From positions 1 to 31,409 of the IMG/VR virus record IMGVR_UViG_3300021379_001631: 31,409 nt of DNA. One strand, 5' to 3'. Under the pieces are notes generated by a model that ran no database searches, was not told where the DNA came from, and was given only the letters and a program-made list of their open reading frames with translations. Source of the stretch: a virus. This document shows positions 15,217-22,146 of the stretch, in pieces; position 1 is the first letter of the stretch, and each line of letters opens with the position of its first letter. Made by a program: the position numbers and the translations under genes.

Positions 15217-16124
15217 TGCCTGTTGCGAGAATACCAGTCGGCTGCACTGAAGTAACACAGAAAAGCCGAAATGTGTTTTTTGTAAAACACAATTTAAAAT
15301 CATCTGCCACAGAAGATTCTTTTTGGGTGTTGTTGTCATTTGATAGACACCATGATAACCCAAAATCTGACAATGCGATGGAACTCAGGCATCTCAAGCA
15401 GGCAAAAGAAAGAAACGCAATCATCATAGATGGTGGGGATTTATTTTGTGCCATGCAGGGCAAATACGACCCAAGAGCAATAAAGAAAGATTTGAAACCA
15501 GAACATGCAAAAGGGGATTACCTGGATAGCTTGGTAAATACGGCTGCCAACTTCTATGGACCCTACGCAAAAAACTTTGCAATCATGGCACTTGGCAATC
15601 ATGAAACAAACATTGCAAAGAGACACGAAACCAACCTTACGGAAAGACTTGCTGAAAAGCTCAACGACAAGGAAGGAAGTTCAATTAAAGTTGGTGGTAT
15701 GAGTGGATGGGTAAAGTTCCAAATCATGTACCATTCGCAATGTATGACTAAAAACATGTGGTATCATCACGGATACGGAGGTGATGCACCTGTTACGAAA
15801 GGGACAATACAAACAAACAGGCAGGCAGTTTATTTACCAGATGCACATATTGTAGCAACAGGGCATACCCATAACGAATGGCAGTTCCCGATTGCAAGAA
15901 TAAGGCTGACTAACAAAGGCACAATTTATCATGACGAACAACTGCACTTGAAGGTACCAAGCTACAAGGAAGAATATTCTGACGGATATGGTGGTTGGCA
16001 CATCGAAAGAGGTGGACCACCAAAACCAACTGGAGCACTTTGGCTTAGGTTCAGTGCAAGAAAAAGTAAGGAAAATAACAAAGATATTTGCGAGCCAATA
16101 CTAGAAGTAACCAGGGCAAAATAA
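15216..16124 (+). CDS. Calcineurin-like metallophosphoesterase
   Basis: The product has 302 residues. The metal-site motifs occur in the right order: DRHHD (43-47), GGD (73-75), GNHE (127-130), a His pair HHG (184-186) and GHTH (216-219). These are the hallmarks of the binuclear-metal phosphoesterase fold. The substrate cannot be read; phage members may act on nucleic acid ends, nucleotides or signalling nucleotides. It is translationally coupled to the portal gene and is the last gene before a strong terminator, which is an unusual spot for an enzyme in a head-assembly operon. Confidence 0.88.
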   Translation: MPVARIPVGCTEVTQKSRNVFFVKHNLKSSATEDSFWVLLSFDRHHDNPKSDNAMELRHLKQAKERNAIIIDGGDLFCAMQGKYDPRAIKKDLKPEHAKGDYLDSLVNTAANFYGPYAKNFAIMALGNHETNIAKRHETNLTERLAEKLNDKEGSSIKVGGMSGWVKFQIMYHSQCMTKNMWYHHGYGGDAPVTKGTIQTNRQAVYLPDAHIVATGHTHNEWQFPIARIRLTNKGTIYHDEQLHLKVPSYKEEYSDGYGGWHIERGGPPKPTGALWLRFSARKSKENNKDICEPILEVTRAK

Positions 16125-16162
16125 CCATCGGAAAAAGAAGGTATGCTTTGCGTTGATTCATT

Positions 16163-16183
16163 TGGCATTAGGGGTAAATGCCA
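16163..16183 (+). other. Hairpin upstream of the terminator
   Basis: TGGCATT (16163-16169) and AATGCCA (16177-16183) form a perfect 7-bp stem with a 7-base loop. It sits 1 base before the terminator hairpin. It could protect the 3' end of the transcript or be a binding site. It has no T tract of its own. Confidence 0.55.
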
Positions 16184-16184
16184 G

Positions 16185-16218
16185 ACCATCCTTGTTTCGG
16201 CAAGGGTGGTTTTTTTTT
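16185..16218 (+). terminator. Strong rho-independent terminator after the metallophosphoesterase
   Basis: ACCATCCTTG pairs with CAAGGGTGGT (10 bp, one T-G) around a TTTCGG loop, followed by a run of T to 16218. It ends the replication/packaging block and isolates the small-gene island. Confidence 0.93.
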
Positions 16219-16224
16219 GCTCTG

Positions 16225-16280
16225 AAACTTTTTTATCTTTTTTCTTTACATCATAACAAGCTATGATAAGTTAAGGGTAT
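16225..16280 (+). promoter_or_regulatory. Repeated promoter/operator-like element, copy 1
   Basis: This ~56-bp segment runs from AAACTTTTTT through CTTTACATCATAAC and TATGATAAGTTAAG to the start codon at 16279. A near-identical copy lies at 16848-16902. The core is an imperfect palindrome: ATCATAAC at 16250-16257 and GCTATGAT at 16260-16267, one mismatch. It follows a terminator and precedes a gene cluster, so it is a promoter with operator, by inference. Confidence 0.65.
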
Positions 16281-16563
16281 GAATAACGAAGAACAACCAA
16301 CATTTGCCATTTTAAACGAGGGATCACTCCCACCACAATACAAGCTTCTTGCAGTTGATTGGGAAGACATTTGCGATAACCCTCCACATTTTGTGATACA
16401 ATACGATAGGTTCAATTACAACAGGTGGACAGTAAAAGAAAGTTTCTGTTTCCAACATCGTGCGAGTTGTAAAACACTTTCTTCTGCAATTCGCCATGTA
16501 GAAAATTCAGACTTCCATGAAGAATCTGCAACCAAAACATGGAAGCAGACTAGAGAAGTATAA
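16279..16563 (+). CDS. Hypothetical small protein, first gene of the island
   Basis: The product has 94 residues and no recognised motif. It is compact and aromatic-rich (FVIQYDRFNYNRWTVKESFCF), with no signal or membrane segment. Its ATG is inside the end of repeat element copy 1 (AAGGGTATG), so it has almost no leader and would be the first product of that promoter. Such small leading genes in phage islands often target host functions, but nothing in the sequence shows this. Confidence 0.65.
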   Translation: MNNEEQPTFAILNEGSLPPQYKLLAVDWEDICDNPPHFVIQYDRFNYNRWTVKESFCFQHRASCKTLSSAIRHVENSDFHEESATKTWKQTREV

Positions 16564-16577
16564 CATAAACTTAGAGT

Positions 16578-16841
16578 ATGAGCATGACAAAAAAATGGTA
16601 TTATAATGAAGAAGAACTTGTTGAAGCTTTGGAGAAACAAAGCAAGGCAAACCCTAAGTTTTATTTTTACCCATTCAGCGAATGGGGGCGGGCAATGATT
16701 TTCAAAATGGCAAGGCTCAACACTCAAGCCCCCACCGATTGCATGAAGTTAAGCTTCGGGCGTGCATACTACAAAAACGGAAAAAGAAAACAATTCACAA
16801 AAAAGCAAATAATAAAAGACCAACAAGTCGGGTGGAAATAA
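16578..16841 (+). CDS. Hypothetical small basic protein
   Basis: The product has 87 residues (ATG 16578; a second in-frame ATG at 16584). The N-terminal half is acidic and helical (NEEELVEALEKQSKAN), and the C-terminal half is basic (YYKNGKRKQFTKKQIIKD). No family was recognised. It follows the first island gene by 14 bp and is followed by repeat element copy 2, so the two genes form a short transcription unit. Confidence 0.65.
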   Translation: MSMTKKWYYNEEELVEALEKQSKANPKFYFYPFSEWGRAMIFKMARLNTQAPTDCMKLSFGRAYYKNGKRKQFTKKQIIKDQQVGWK

Positions 16842-16847
16842 ATCTAA

Positions 16848-16902
16848 AAACTTTTAATCTTTTTTCTTTACATCATAACAGGTTATGATAAGTTAAGAAT
16901 AT
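16848..16902 (+). promoter_or_regulatory. Repeated promoter/operator-like element, copy 2
   Basis: This second copy of the 16225 element differs at few positions. Here the palindrome is perfect: ATCATAAC (16872-16879), spacer AG, GTTATGAT (16882-16889). The T-rich stretch before it and TATGATAAGTTAAG after it are retained. The next ATG is 31 bp downstream at 16933. Probably a promoter overlapped by a dimeric regulator's site. Confidence 0.65.
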
Positions 16903-16932
16903 ACACAACATTAACCCACAACCAAGTATATT

Positions 16933-17169
16933 ATGACAAAAGCACAAAAACACGCACAAAGAATCATTGAAAACCTCCTTGATGGAGGCGTAAGTAAGCT
17001 AGAGTGGACAAAAGACTTTGTTGAGCCTATTAAGGCAACAAAAATTATAGTTCGCAACTGGCTTGATATTAGAGGAGTTGTCCAATGGTACATTAACGAA
17101 GGATATATAGTAAGAACGAAAGATGTAAGAAAAGAAGAATGGGTAGCTGTAAACCAACAAATTAACTAA
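16933..17169 (+). CDS. Hypothetical small protein with winged-helix-like pattern
   Basis: The product has 78 residues. Helices around residues 3-17 and 30-53, ending in a beta hairpin (YIVRTKDVRKEEWVAV), suggest a winged-helix DNA-binding fold, but no family signature is present. It is the first gene downstream of repeat element copy 2 and could in principle be a regulator acting on it. That link is speculation from position. Confidence 0.6.
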   Translation: MTKAQKHAQRIIENLLDGGVSKLEWTKDFVEPIKATKIIVRNWLDIRGVVQWYINEGYIVRTKDVRKEEWVAVNQQIN

Positions 17170-17182
17170 ACAGAACAACCAC

Positions 17183-17431
17183 ATGAAACTTAAAAAAGCA
17201 TTTAACCAAGCAATAGACTTTGAACTTACATGGTACCCAGAAAGGTACGCATCAGATCAAGTTAAGATCACTAAAGCCACTGCCAAGAGAAATATCAGAC
17301 CCTGCTATGAGCAATATCTAGATTGCGATGGTCACCACATTACTGATGTTGAATTTACTTGGTACGGAGAGGGTGGAGAAATTATCGCAAGCTACGATAT
17401 AGAAATTAAAAGGTTAACCTTAGGAGCATGA
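17183..17431 (+). CDS. Hypothetical small protein
   Basis: The product has 82 residues and is unrecognised. Mixed charge with a beta-rich C-terminal half (DVEFTWYGEGGEIIASYDIEIKRL). Two 'WY' patches (TWYPERY and TWYGEGG) give it slight internal similarity. It lies 13 bp after the preceding island gene, with an A-rich leader and no Shine-Dalgarno sequence. Confidence 0.62.
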   Translation: MKLKKAFNQAIDFELTWYPERYASDQVKITKATAKRNIRPCYEQYLDCDGHHITDVEFTWYGEGGEIIASYDIEIKRLTLGA

Positions 17432-17453
17432 TCTTCCCAACCCACACATCACT

Positions 17454-17621
17454 ATGACATTATTAGAATTACTTTCAGACATGGCAAATGCTGTCGAAGT
17501 TGGAGACATTGAGCACTTTATTCGATTGCAAGAAAAAGCAAGTGACTTGCTTGTAACTTCTGAAGAACGCCAACAAGTTGACTCCATCATTGAAGTGCTT
17601 GAAGCAGCAATAAACCTCTAG
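17454..17621 (+). CDS. Small acidic helical protein
   Basis: This 55-residue frame begins MTLLELLSDMANAVEVGDIE and ends EVLEAAINL before TAG. It is acidic and reads as three short amphipathic helices. It fills the gap between two other island genes (22 bp after one, 16 bp before the next), which supports translation. Function unknown; small acidic proteins in phage islands are sometimes inhibitors of host proteins, but nothing specific is seen. Confidence 0.55.
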   Translation: MTLLELLSDMANAVEVGDIEHFIRLQEKASDLLVTSEERQQVDSIIEVLEAAINL

Positions 17622-17637
17622 GAATAAAGAGACTAAA

Positions 17638-17991
17638 ATGAGAAACAAATCTAAAAAATTTAAATCTTATAAACCAGAAAGGCTAAACTCAATAGAACTT
17701 TTTCCTATAACACCTCCAGGATTAAAAGGAATAATAGAGGAAGCTATTAGACGCAAAAGGCTAGAGAAGAAAGCAAAATTAAAAAAGACAGAAACTGAGC
17801 AAGCAAGAGAAGCAAGGCAAGCAGATAACCTTTTATGGTTTATGGATGCTATCGTGAAGCATAGATACCCAAAGGCCAAGCCTTGGCAGCAAGAAATTTT
17901 ACTACATGCAGAAAGAGGGTTGCTTGGCAGATATACATACGAGCAAGCCAAGGTAGATTATTACTGCATCACAAACGAATGGAGAGACTAA
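17638..17991 (+). CDS. Hypothetical basic protein
   Basis: The product has 117 residues. The first half is strongly basic and helical (IIEEAIRRKRLEKKAKLKKTETEQAREAR split across a Lys/Arg-rich stretch, about residues 32-60); the second half is aromatic-rich (KAKPWQQEILLHAERGLLGRYTYEQAKVDYY). The basic helix could bind nucleic acid. The next gene starts at the base after its stop. Confidence 0.65.
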   Translation: MRNKSKKFKSYKPERLNSIELFPITPPGLKGIIEEAIRRKRLEKKAKLKKTETEQAREARQADNLLWFMDAIVKHRYPKAKPWQQEILLHAERGLLGRYTYEQAKVDYYCITNEWRD

Positions 17992-18273
17992 ATGAAAATT
18001 ACAATAGAAACTGATAAGGATTACGTAGAAGTTCAGGAGGCATTGTGGAACAACACCAAAGAACTTTTAAAAGAAAGCCAAGGAACCTATCATCTGACAG
18101 AAAATAGTTTCTACAGGGCAGCAAAAGAAGCAGTCTTAGGATACCTTGTTAAAGCACTAACAAGCAACGATGTAACAGAATCTCAAAAAATTTGGGCAAA
18201 TGAAGAACTACAAAAACTAGAAAACTTAATAGATACAGTTTTAGAACCAAGCCAATATACTTACGAAGACTAA
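17992..18273 (+). CDS. Hypothetical acidic helical protein
   Basis: The product has 93 residues, mainly helical and acidic, with no recognised motif. Its ATG follows the preceding TAA directly; GGAG about 14 bases upstream could weakly help initiation. It ends PSQYTYED. Confidence 0.63.
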   Translation: MKITIETDKDYVEVQEALWNNTKELLKESQGTYHLTENSFYRAAKEAVLGYLVKALTSNDVTESQKIWANEELQKLENLIDTVLEPSQYTYED

Positions 18274-18298
18274 ATTAACTAATTAACACAACAATACA

Positions 18299-18553
18299 AT
18301 GAGCATCCAAGAATTATCAATAGCATTAGGCAGAAAAAACCAAGAGGGCAAAGCCACAAAACCTCCTGTCATAGCATTCAACCAAGACAAGTATGATGAC
18401 GGGTCTAAAGTTCTTTATTTCAAACTATTTACCAAGCAATATTATCTTGTTATTGCAAAGTATGCAACAAACTCAAAGCGAAAAGCAATTTGCATTTTTG
18501 ATAACTCCTTTGACGCATACGACTTTATTGATGAGTGGACATCAATCTACTAA
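18299..18553 (+). CDS. Hypothetical small protein
   Basis: The product has 84 residues, beta-rich in the middle (VLYFKLFTKQYYLVIAKYA) and ending in an acidic aromatic segment (DAYDFIDEWTSIY). No family recognised. It has the A/C-rich leader (ACACAACAATACA) seen before several genes here and no Shine-Dalgarno sequence. Confidence 0.63.
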   Translation: MSIQELSIALGRKNQEGKATKPPVIAFNQDKYDDGSKVLYFKLFTKQYYLVIAKYATNSKRKAICIFDNSFDAYDFIDEWTSIY

Positions 18554-18574
18554 CCAACCAACTGCACAACACCA

Positions 18575-18853
18575 ATGAAAAAACAACTACACGCAAACAC
18601 CTATGCAAGCTACATAGAGCTTCTTAAAACCTTGCCAGATAGACAAAGTAAAATCCTTTGGGCTATTAATAAAATGACAAACCTAAAGCGACCTATTACG
18701 GATCGAGCAATAAAAACATACCTTATGCTTGATGACATGAACCAAGTACGCCCTCGAGTAACAGAGCTACTCAAAAAGGGTCACATAAAAGAAACTGACC
18801 CCGTGCAATGTATTCACACGGGAAGGAAAGTTCGCAGTGTGGATTTGGCATGA
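18575..18853 (+). CDS. Small winged helix-turn-helix protein
   Basis: The product has 92 residues. The segment PITDRAIKTYLMLDDMNQV followed by RPRVTELLKKGHIKE and TGRKVRSVDL matches a common phage winged-helix pattern (D-x-x-I-x-x-x-L-x-x-x-D-x-N-x-V-R-P-R-x-x-E-L-x-x-x-G-x-I, then a wing with TGRKVR). It probably binds DNA as a regulator or replication accessory. Its stop overlaps the next ATG (ATGA). It is the best regulatory candidate within the island. Confidence 0.7.
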   Translation: MKKQLHANTYASYIELLKTLPDRQSKILWAINKMTNLKRPITDRAIKTYLMLDDMNQVRPRVTELLKKGHIKETDPVQCIHTGRKVRSVDLA

Positions 18854-19140
18854 TAACCGAATACCCTTACCAAGCAACATGCGATATATGCAGGGCGTTG
18901 CTCTTTTCAGCCAACGACTGCTACAATGCAAACCCTTATACCAATGGTTGGTGTTGCAAGCAATGTTACAACGAAAAAGTTAGAACCATGAAAACATATA
19001 GAATTATCAGATACTACGCAAAACCAACAAAACAGAACAAAGTCATAGCAACAGGGTTAACCCTGCAACAAGCTCAAGAATGGTGCAGCAGGGACGACAC
19101 TCGGGGCGAAGGGTGGTTTGATGGGTACACCAAAGACTAA
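18850..19140 (+). CDS. Zinc-finger-like domain fused to a common small phage domain
   Basis: The product has 96 residues from ATG 18850. The N-terminal half has CDIC, a further Cys, and CCKQC (residues 11-39), which would bind zinc. The C-terminal half (residues 47-96) begins MKTYRIIRYYAK and continues GLTLQQAQEWCSRDDTRGEGWFDGY, a very common free-standing small phage protein of unknown function. The Met at residue 47 (ATG 18988) may be an internal start giving the second domain alone. Confidence 0.68.
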   Translation: MITEYPYQATCDICRALLFSANDCYNANPYTNGWCCKQCYNEKVRTMKTYRIIRYYAKPTKQNKVIATGLTLQQAQEWCSRDDTRGEGWFDGYTKD

Positions 19141-19145
19141 AACCA

Positions 19146-19292
19146 ATGCATACAATAAACATAAAACTCAGTCATCACGAAATACTAGCTTTGAAGCAAG
19201 GAACAGGTCAGATACTTTATACAGACTTAGAAAGAGGCATCAAAGTGGTAATTACACCAGAAAAGAAAAAGAAAGCAGCTTGGCAAAAATGA
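19146..19292 (+). CDS. Small 48-residue protein
   Basis: This short frame starts MHTINIKLSHHEILALKQGT and ends VVITPEKKKKAAWQK. Its composition (a beta strand, a helix, then a beta pair with a basic tail) looks like a real small protein, more so than the overlapping longer frame at 19118-19375. It begins 5 bp after the preceding gene and couples to the next by ATGA. No family recognised. Confidence 0.55.
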   Translation: MHTINIKLSHHEILALKQGTGQILYTDLERGIKVVITPEKKKKAAWQK

Positions 19293-19375
19293 ATACACTT
19301 ATTGAAATAATCGCAATCACTTGGCTCGCAACAGGCATATTGCTTCCACTAATTATAACTACATACTACAAATGA
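19289..19375 (+). CDS. 28-residue membrane peptide
   Basis: The product is one membrane helix with a short tail: MNTLIEIIAITWLATGILLP and eight more residues. Both ends are ATGA overlaps with neighbours (19289 and 19372), which strongly suggests coupled translation. A membrane-directed function (for example a superinfection-exclusion or regulatory peptide) is possible but unsupported beyond topology. Confidence 0.5.
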   Translation: MNTLIEIIAITWLATGILLPLIITTYYK

Positions 19376-19515
19376 AATGCCCACATTGTAACAAGGAAAT
19401 AAAGAACCCCATTGCATCAGCAGGTGGTAAGAAAAGCAAACGCAAGATAACACCTGCACAACAGGCAAAAATGCAAGCAGCTAGAAAAAAAACCTTGCAG
19501 GAAAAAAAAGAATAA
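19372..19515 (+). CDS. Small zinc-ribbon-type basic protein
   Basis: The product has 47 residues. It starts MKCPHCNKEIKNP, a one-knuckle zinc ribbon, followed by a very basic tail (GGKKSKRKITPAQQAKMQAARKK). This layout (CPHC-GKEIKNP then basic) is common in small phage proteins. DNA or RNA binding is likely. It is the last island gene, 54 bp before the terminator hairpin. Confidence 0.65.
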   Translation: MKCPHCNKEIKNPIASAGGKKSKRKITPAQQAKMQAARKKTLQEKKE

Positions 19516-19538
19516 CCCAACATTGAATAATCGGCTCT

Positions 19539-19566
19539 TTGTCGACTTTTGTTTCTTATTCATAAT
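19539..19566 (+). promoter_or_regulatory. Possible sigma-70-type promoter before the protease gene
   Basis: TTGTCG (19539-19544), a 16-base spacer and CATAAT (19561-19566) match the sigma-70 consensus at 4 and 5 of 6 positions. Transcription would begin about 19573, within the downstream hairpin. If the host is a member of Bacteroidota, with a different consensus, this call would be wrong. Confidence 0.25.
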
Positions 19567-19569
19567 CTA

Positions 19570-19599
19570 GGGCTCTCGGAAACGGGAGCCCTTTTTTTT
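19570..19599 (+). terminator. Strong terminator abutting the protease start codon
   Basis: GGGCTCTCG pairs with CGGGAGCCC (9 bp, one T-G) around a GAAA tetraloop and is followed by eight T; the next three bases are the ATG of the protease at 19600. It is a textbook terminator, but its T tract occupies the space where a ribosome binding site should be. Confidence 0.88.
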
Positions 19600-20538
19600 A
19601 TGCCTGCAAAAAGCATTGACATACCAATGGTTGACATAGATGCCTTAGGTATGGAACTATTATTCGAAACAGACACCAAGATGAACCAAGGCATTGTAGA
19701 TAAAGCCCTTGGTAGCATCAGTAATGTGAGTTTAATTTCAACACCAGAAGCCAAAGGCCACGGCATGAAATTAGACGAAGCATCAATACAGAGTTTTTAC
19801 AATGCAGTTGATGGCAAAACCATCAAGGCATATTACACCCATAGCCCAAGCAATGAAGCATTAGACTCCATCGGGTTATGGAGCGATTTTGAAATTGTAC
19901 AAGATGGAGAGTACACAAAACTTACCGCCAAGTTCCAGGCATTAGATTCTTGGAAAGAGCATCATCAGGGCGATTACGATGCCTTGTTTGAATTAGCAGA
20001 AAAAGCCCCTGAAGCATTTGGTGTTTCGGCAGAGTTCCAGGCAGAAACAATTTATTACGATGAAGAAGGCGAAGCACAACAATTCAACGGGCAAGAAAAT
20101 GTGGAAGTATATGCAAGAGCAATTAGCGTATCTGCTTTTTCGATTGTCGCCCAACCTGCTGCTAACCCTACGGGCTTATTTGCAGAAGCAAAAGTAGAAA
20201 CCAACTTAGAAGAGGTTACAGAAAACCTAATCAAACTCCAGGCAGAAAATGACAGATTGGCTTTGGACTTAGATGCTTCACAAAAAGCAGTTGAAGCAGC
20301 AGGTAAATCAAACGAAGAATTGCAAAACCAGGTTGACGATTTACACAAGCAACTTGCAAGCATGGAGGTTCGTTTCAAAACTATGGTAGAAGATTCGGGA
20401 AGCGACCCAGTCCATGCTTCCGCAGAAGTTGTACCAATGAGCTTTGATGAAAAACTTGCTAACTGCAAAACCTGGGCAGAGAAACAAAATTTAATTAACC
20501 AAAACATGAGCGAACTCGTACGCACTTGGAATCAATAA
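19600..20538 (+). CDS. Prohead protease fused to scaffold
   Basis: The product has 312 residues from ATG 19600. Residues ~30-190 resemble the phage prohead protease/GPO-type serine proteases: a conserved His in AYYTHS (His81), IGLWSDFEI, DYDALFELAEKAPEAFGVSAEF with Ser143 as the probable nucleophile, and SAFSIVAQPAANPTGLF. Residues ~210-280 are a heptad-rich coiled coil, the scaffold part, that would guide capsid assembly and then be cleaved. It lies directly upstream of the capsid gene. A later in-frame ATG at 19627 cannot be excluded as the start. Confidence 0.85.
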   Translation: MPAKSIDIPMVDIDALGMELLFETDTKMNQGIVDKALGSISNVSLISTPEAKGHGMKLDEASIQSFYNAVDGKTIKAYYTHSPSNEALDSIGLWSDFEIVQDGEYTKLTAKFQALDSWKEHHQGDYDALFELAEKAPEAFGVSAEFQAETIYYDEEGEAQQFNGQENVEVYARAISVSAFSIVAQPAANPTGLFAEAKVETNLEEVTENLIKLQAENDRLALDLDASQKAVEAAGKSNEELQNQVDDLHKQLASMEVRFKTMVEDSGSDPVHASAEVVPMSFDEKLANCKTWAEKQNLINQNMSELVRTWNQ

Positions 20539-20550
20539 AAATAAAGAAAA

Positions 20551-21438
20551 ATGGCTAACTCAATATCATCCGAAATAACCATCAGTTCAGCGGTAAGCGT
20601 ATTAACCGATTTGCTCGCCCCTGTTTCTGATTTCACGCTAAACATCACCAACGAAATCGTAGGTCGGCAGGCAACTGTAAAAGTTCCCATTGTACGGACT
20701 GACGATGTAGCTCGTGATTATTCTTATGCAACAGGGTACAACCAAGACGCAGACTCGGCAGTCGATACCATTGATGTAAACTTAGTAGAAAGAATCAAAC
20801 CTTTCCACTTGGTTGACAATGATATGAACAAGAGCCCACTGACCATCCAGAGTTATGCTAAACAGAATGCTCACGAATTTGGTCGTTATTTGCTCTCCCT
20901 TGTATTTGGTGCTATCCAAGCAGACCTTGATTTGACTACTCCAACTATCACGGCAGAAACTTCAGTAAATGCAGGTTCTACCGCTCTTACAGATATACAA
21001 GGATTGCAATCTGCTCTTGATACTGCAGGTGCTCCAATGGACAGGCATCTTGTTATGAATAGCAGCGTAAATTCTGCTCTTATGCCAAGCAGCATCGAAA
21101 CCTTCGGACCAGGTGTTTTACAAGGTGGTAGATTTGGGAATCTTTACGGAATGTCTACACATGTAACTTCTGTAACAGGTGGTTCAGCAATTGGAGATGT
21201 ACACACTTTTGCAGGTAGCAGTGATGCTCTGGTTATCGCTAACCGTATTCCAGAAGTAAGCGGAACATCTACTTTGGAAGAATACACTCCATTCACCGTA
21301 GACGGAATTGGATTACAATGTGCGTATCGCCGTTATTACGATGCTGCAAAGGGTGAACACTTCGGAGCATTCACAACCATCTTTGGTTGCTCTATTGCAA
21401 AACCTGAGCATCTTGCAGTATTAACTAAGGCATCATAA
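20551..21438 (+). CDS. Major capsid protein
   Basis: The product has 295 residues. Placement right after protease/scaffold, size and sequence texture (SVLTDLLAPVSDFTLNITNE, VGRQATVKVPIV, HEFGRYLLSLVFGAIQADLDL, GGRFGNLYGMSTHVTS, and a C-terminal GLQCAYRRYYDAAKGEHFGAFTTI split over two strands) fit an HK97-fold coat protein of the kind found with GpA terminases. The leader is A-rich (AATAAAAATAAAGAAAA) and lacks a Shine-Dalgarno sequence, typical of highly expressed genes in Bacteroidota and their phages. Confidence 0.85.
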   Translation: MANSISSEITISSAVSVLTDLLAPVSDFTLNITNEIVGRQATVKVPIVRTDDVARDYSYATGYNQDADSAVDTIDVNLVERIKPFHLVDNDMNKSPLTIQSYAKQNAHEFGRYLLSLVFGAIQADLDLTTPTITAETSVNAGSTALTDIQGLQSALDTAGAPMDRHLVMNSSVNSALMPSSIETFGPGVLQGGRFGNLYGMSTHVTSVTGGSAIGDVHTFAGSSDALVIANRIPEVSGTSTLEEYTPFTVDGIGLQCAYRRYYDAAKGEHFGAFTTIFGCSIAKPEHLAVLTKAS

Positions 21439-21439
21439 G

Positions 21440-22132
21440 ATGGCTACGGTAAACGCATCTACAATTTTTCCAAGCATCAAGTTCATCTCTACGGATGGAC
21501 TTGGTGACTTGGGGGAAACCGTAGGTAGTGCAGCAGTTGCAGCATCAAGAACCATTGATGGGCTTACATTCACCGCAGTAACCGCAGGGGCAGCAGGTAA
21601 CTCAATCACGATTGAATTGATTGAGGGGCAAAGTGCCAACGGGGTTGTGGGTGTAGAGATTAGTGCAGTTGGCAATGCAATCACCATTGCTACTGAAAAT
21701 GGTGCTTCTACATACACCCAAGGGGATGTTGAAAATGCCTATCTTGCAGCATCAACGGATGTTACTGATTTGGTTACCTTGAGTGTTGCAAATAGTGCTA
21801 CCGCTTTGATTGGGACTTTTACTTCTGCAAACCTTCAAACAGGTGCAGACGCAACAAGTGGGGACTTGGATCCAAACTCTGAATATGTATTAATCAAAAA
21901 ATCTGATTATTACGACTTAGAAGCAGGCGAAGAAACTGACGGGCGTAAACTTGTGTGGGGTGCAGTACATCGGGCATCCGAAGTTTTTGCAGGGTTGAGC
22001 GACCCACCCGAAAACTTCACTATCGCACGGACAAGCCCAGTAGCAGTCCAACAAGGAACTGCACTTCGCCAGGTATACACAATCACTGCGATTTACGCTA
22101 TTGAAGGTTTAGACCTCAAGGCAGAAGCATAA
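21440..22132 (+). CDS. Accessory head or connector protein with an inserted beta domain
   Basis: The product has 230 residues. Residues ~38-135 form a Gly/Ala/Thr-rich beta domain with the repeatedly seen phage pattern TFTAVTAGAAGNSITIELIEG and ISAVGNAITIATENGAS; it interrupts a protein whose N-terminus (FPSIKFI) and C-terminus (EYVLIKKSDYYDLEAGEE) look continuous. Such domains occur as insertions in tail sheath, capsid decoration and similar proteins. It begins 1 base after the capsid stop, so a capsid decoration or head-completion role is likely. Confidence 0.6.
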   Translation: MATVNASTIFPSIKFISTDGLGDLGETVGSAAVAASRTIDGLTFTAVTAGAAGNSITIELIEGQSANGVVGVEISAVGNAITIATENGASTYTQGDVENAYLAASTDVTDLVTLSVANSATALIGTFTSANLQTGADATSGDLDPNSEYVLIKKSDYYDLEAGEETDGRKLVWGAVHRASEVFAGLSDPPENFTIARTSPVAVQQGTALRQVYTITAIYAIEGLDLKAEA

Positions 22133-22146
22133 ACACATTTAGCTCA

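Noticed and set aside
19118-19375. An 85-codon frame overlapping the island's last genes
   Set aside because: Its first ~57 codons overlap the preceding gene and a better 48-residue frame (19146-19292), and its composition is poor. Only its last 28 codons, which form the membrane peptide at 19289, look real.
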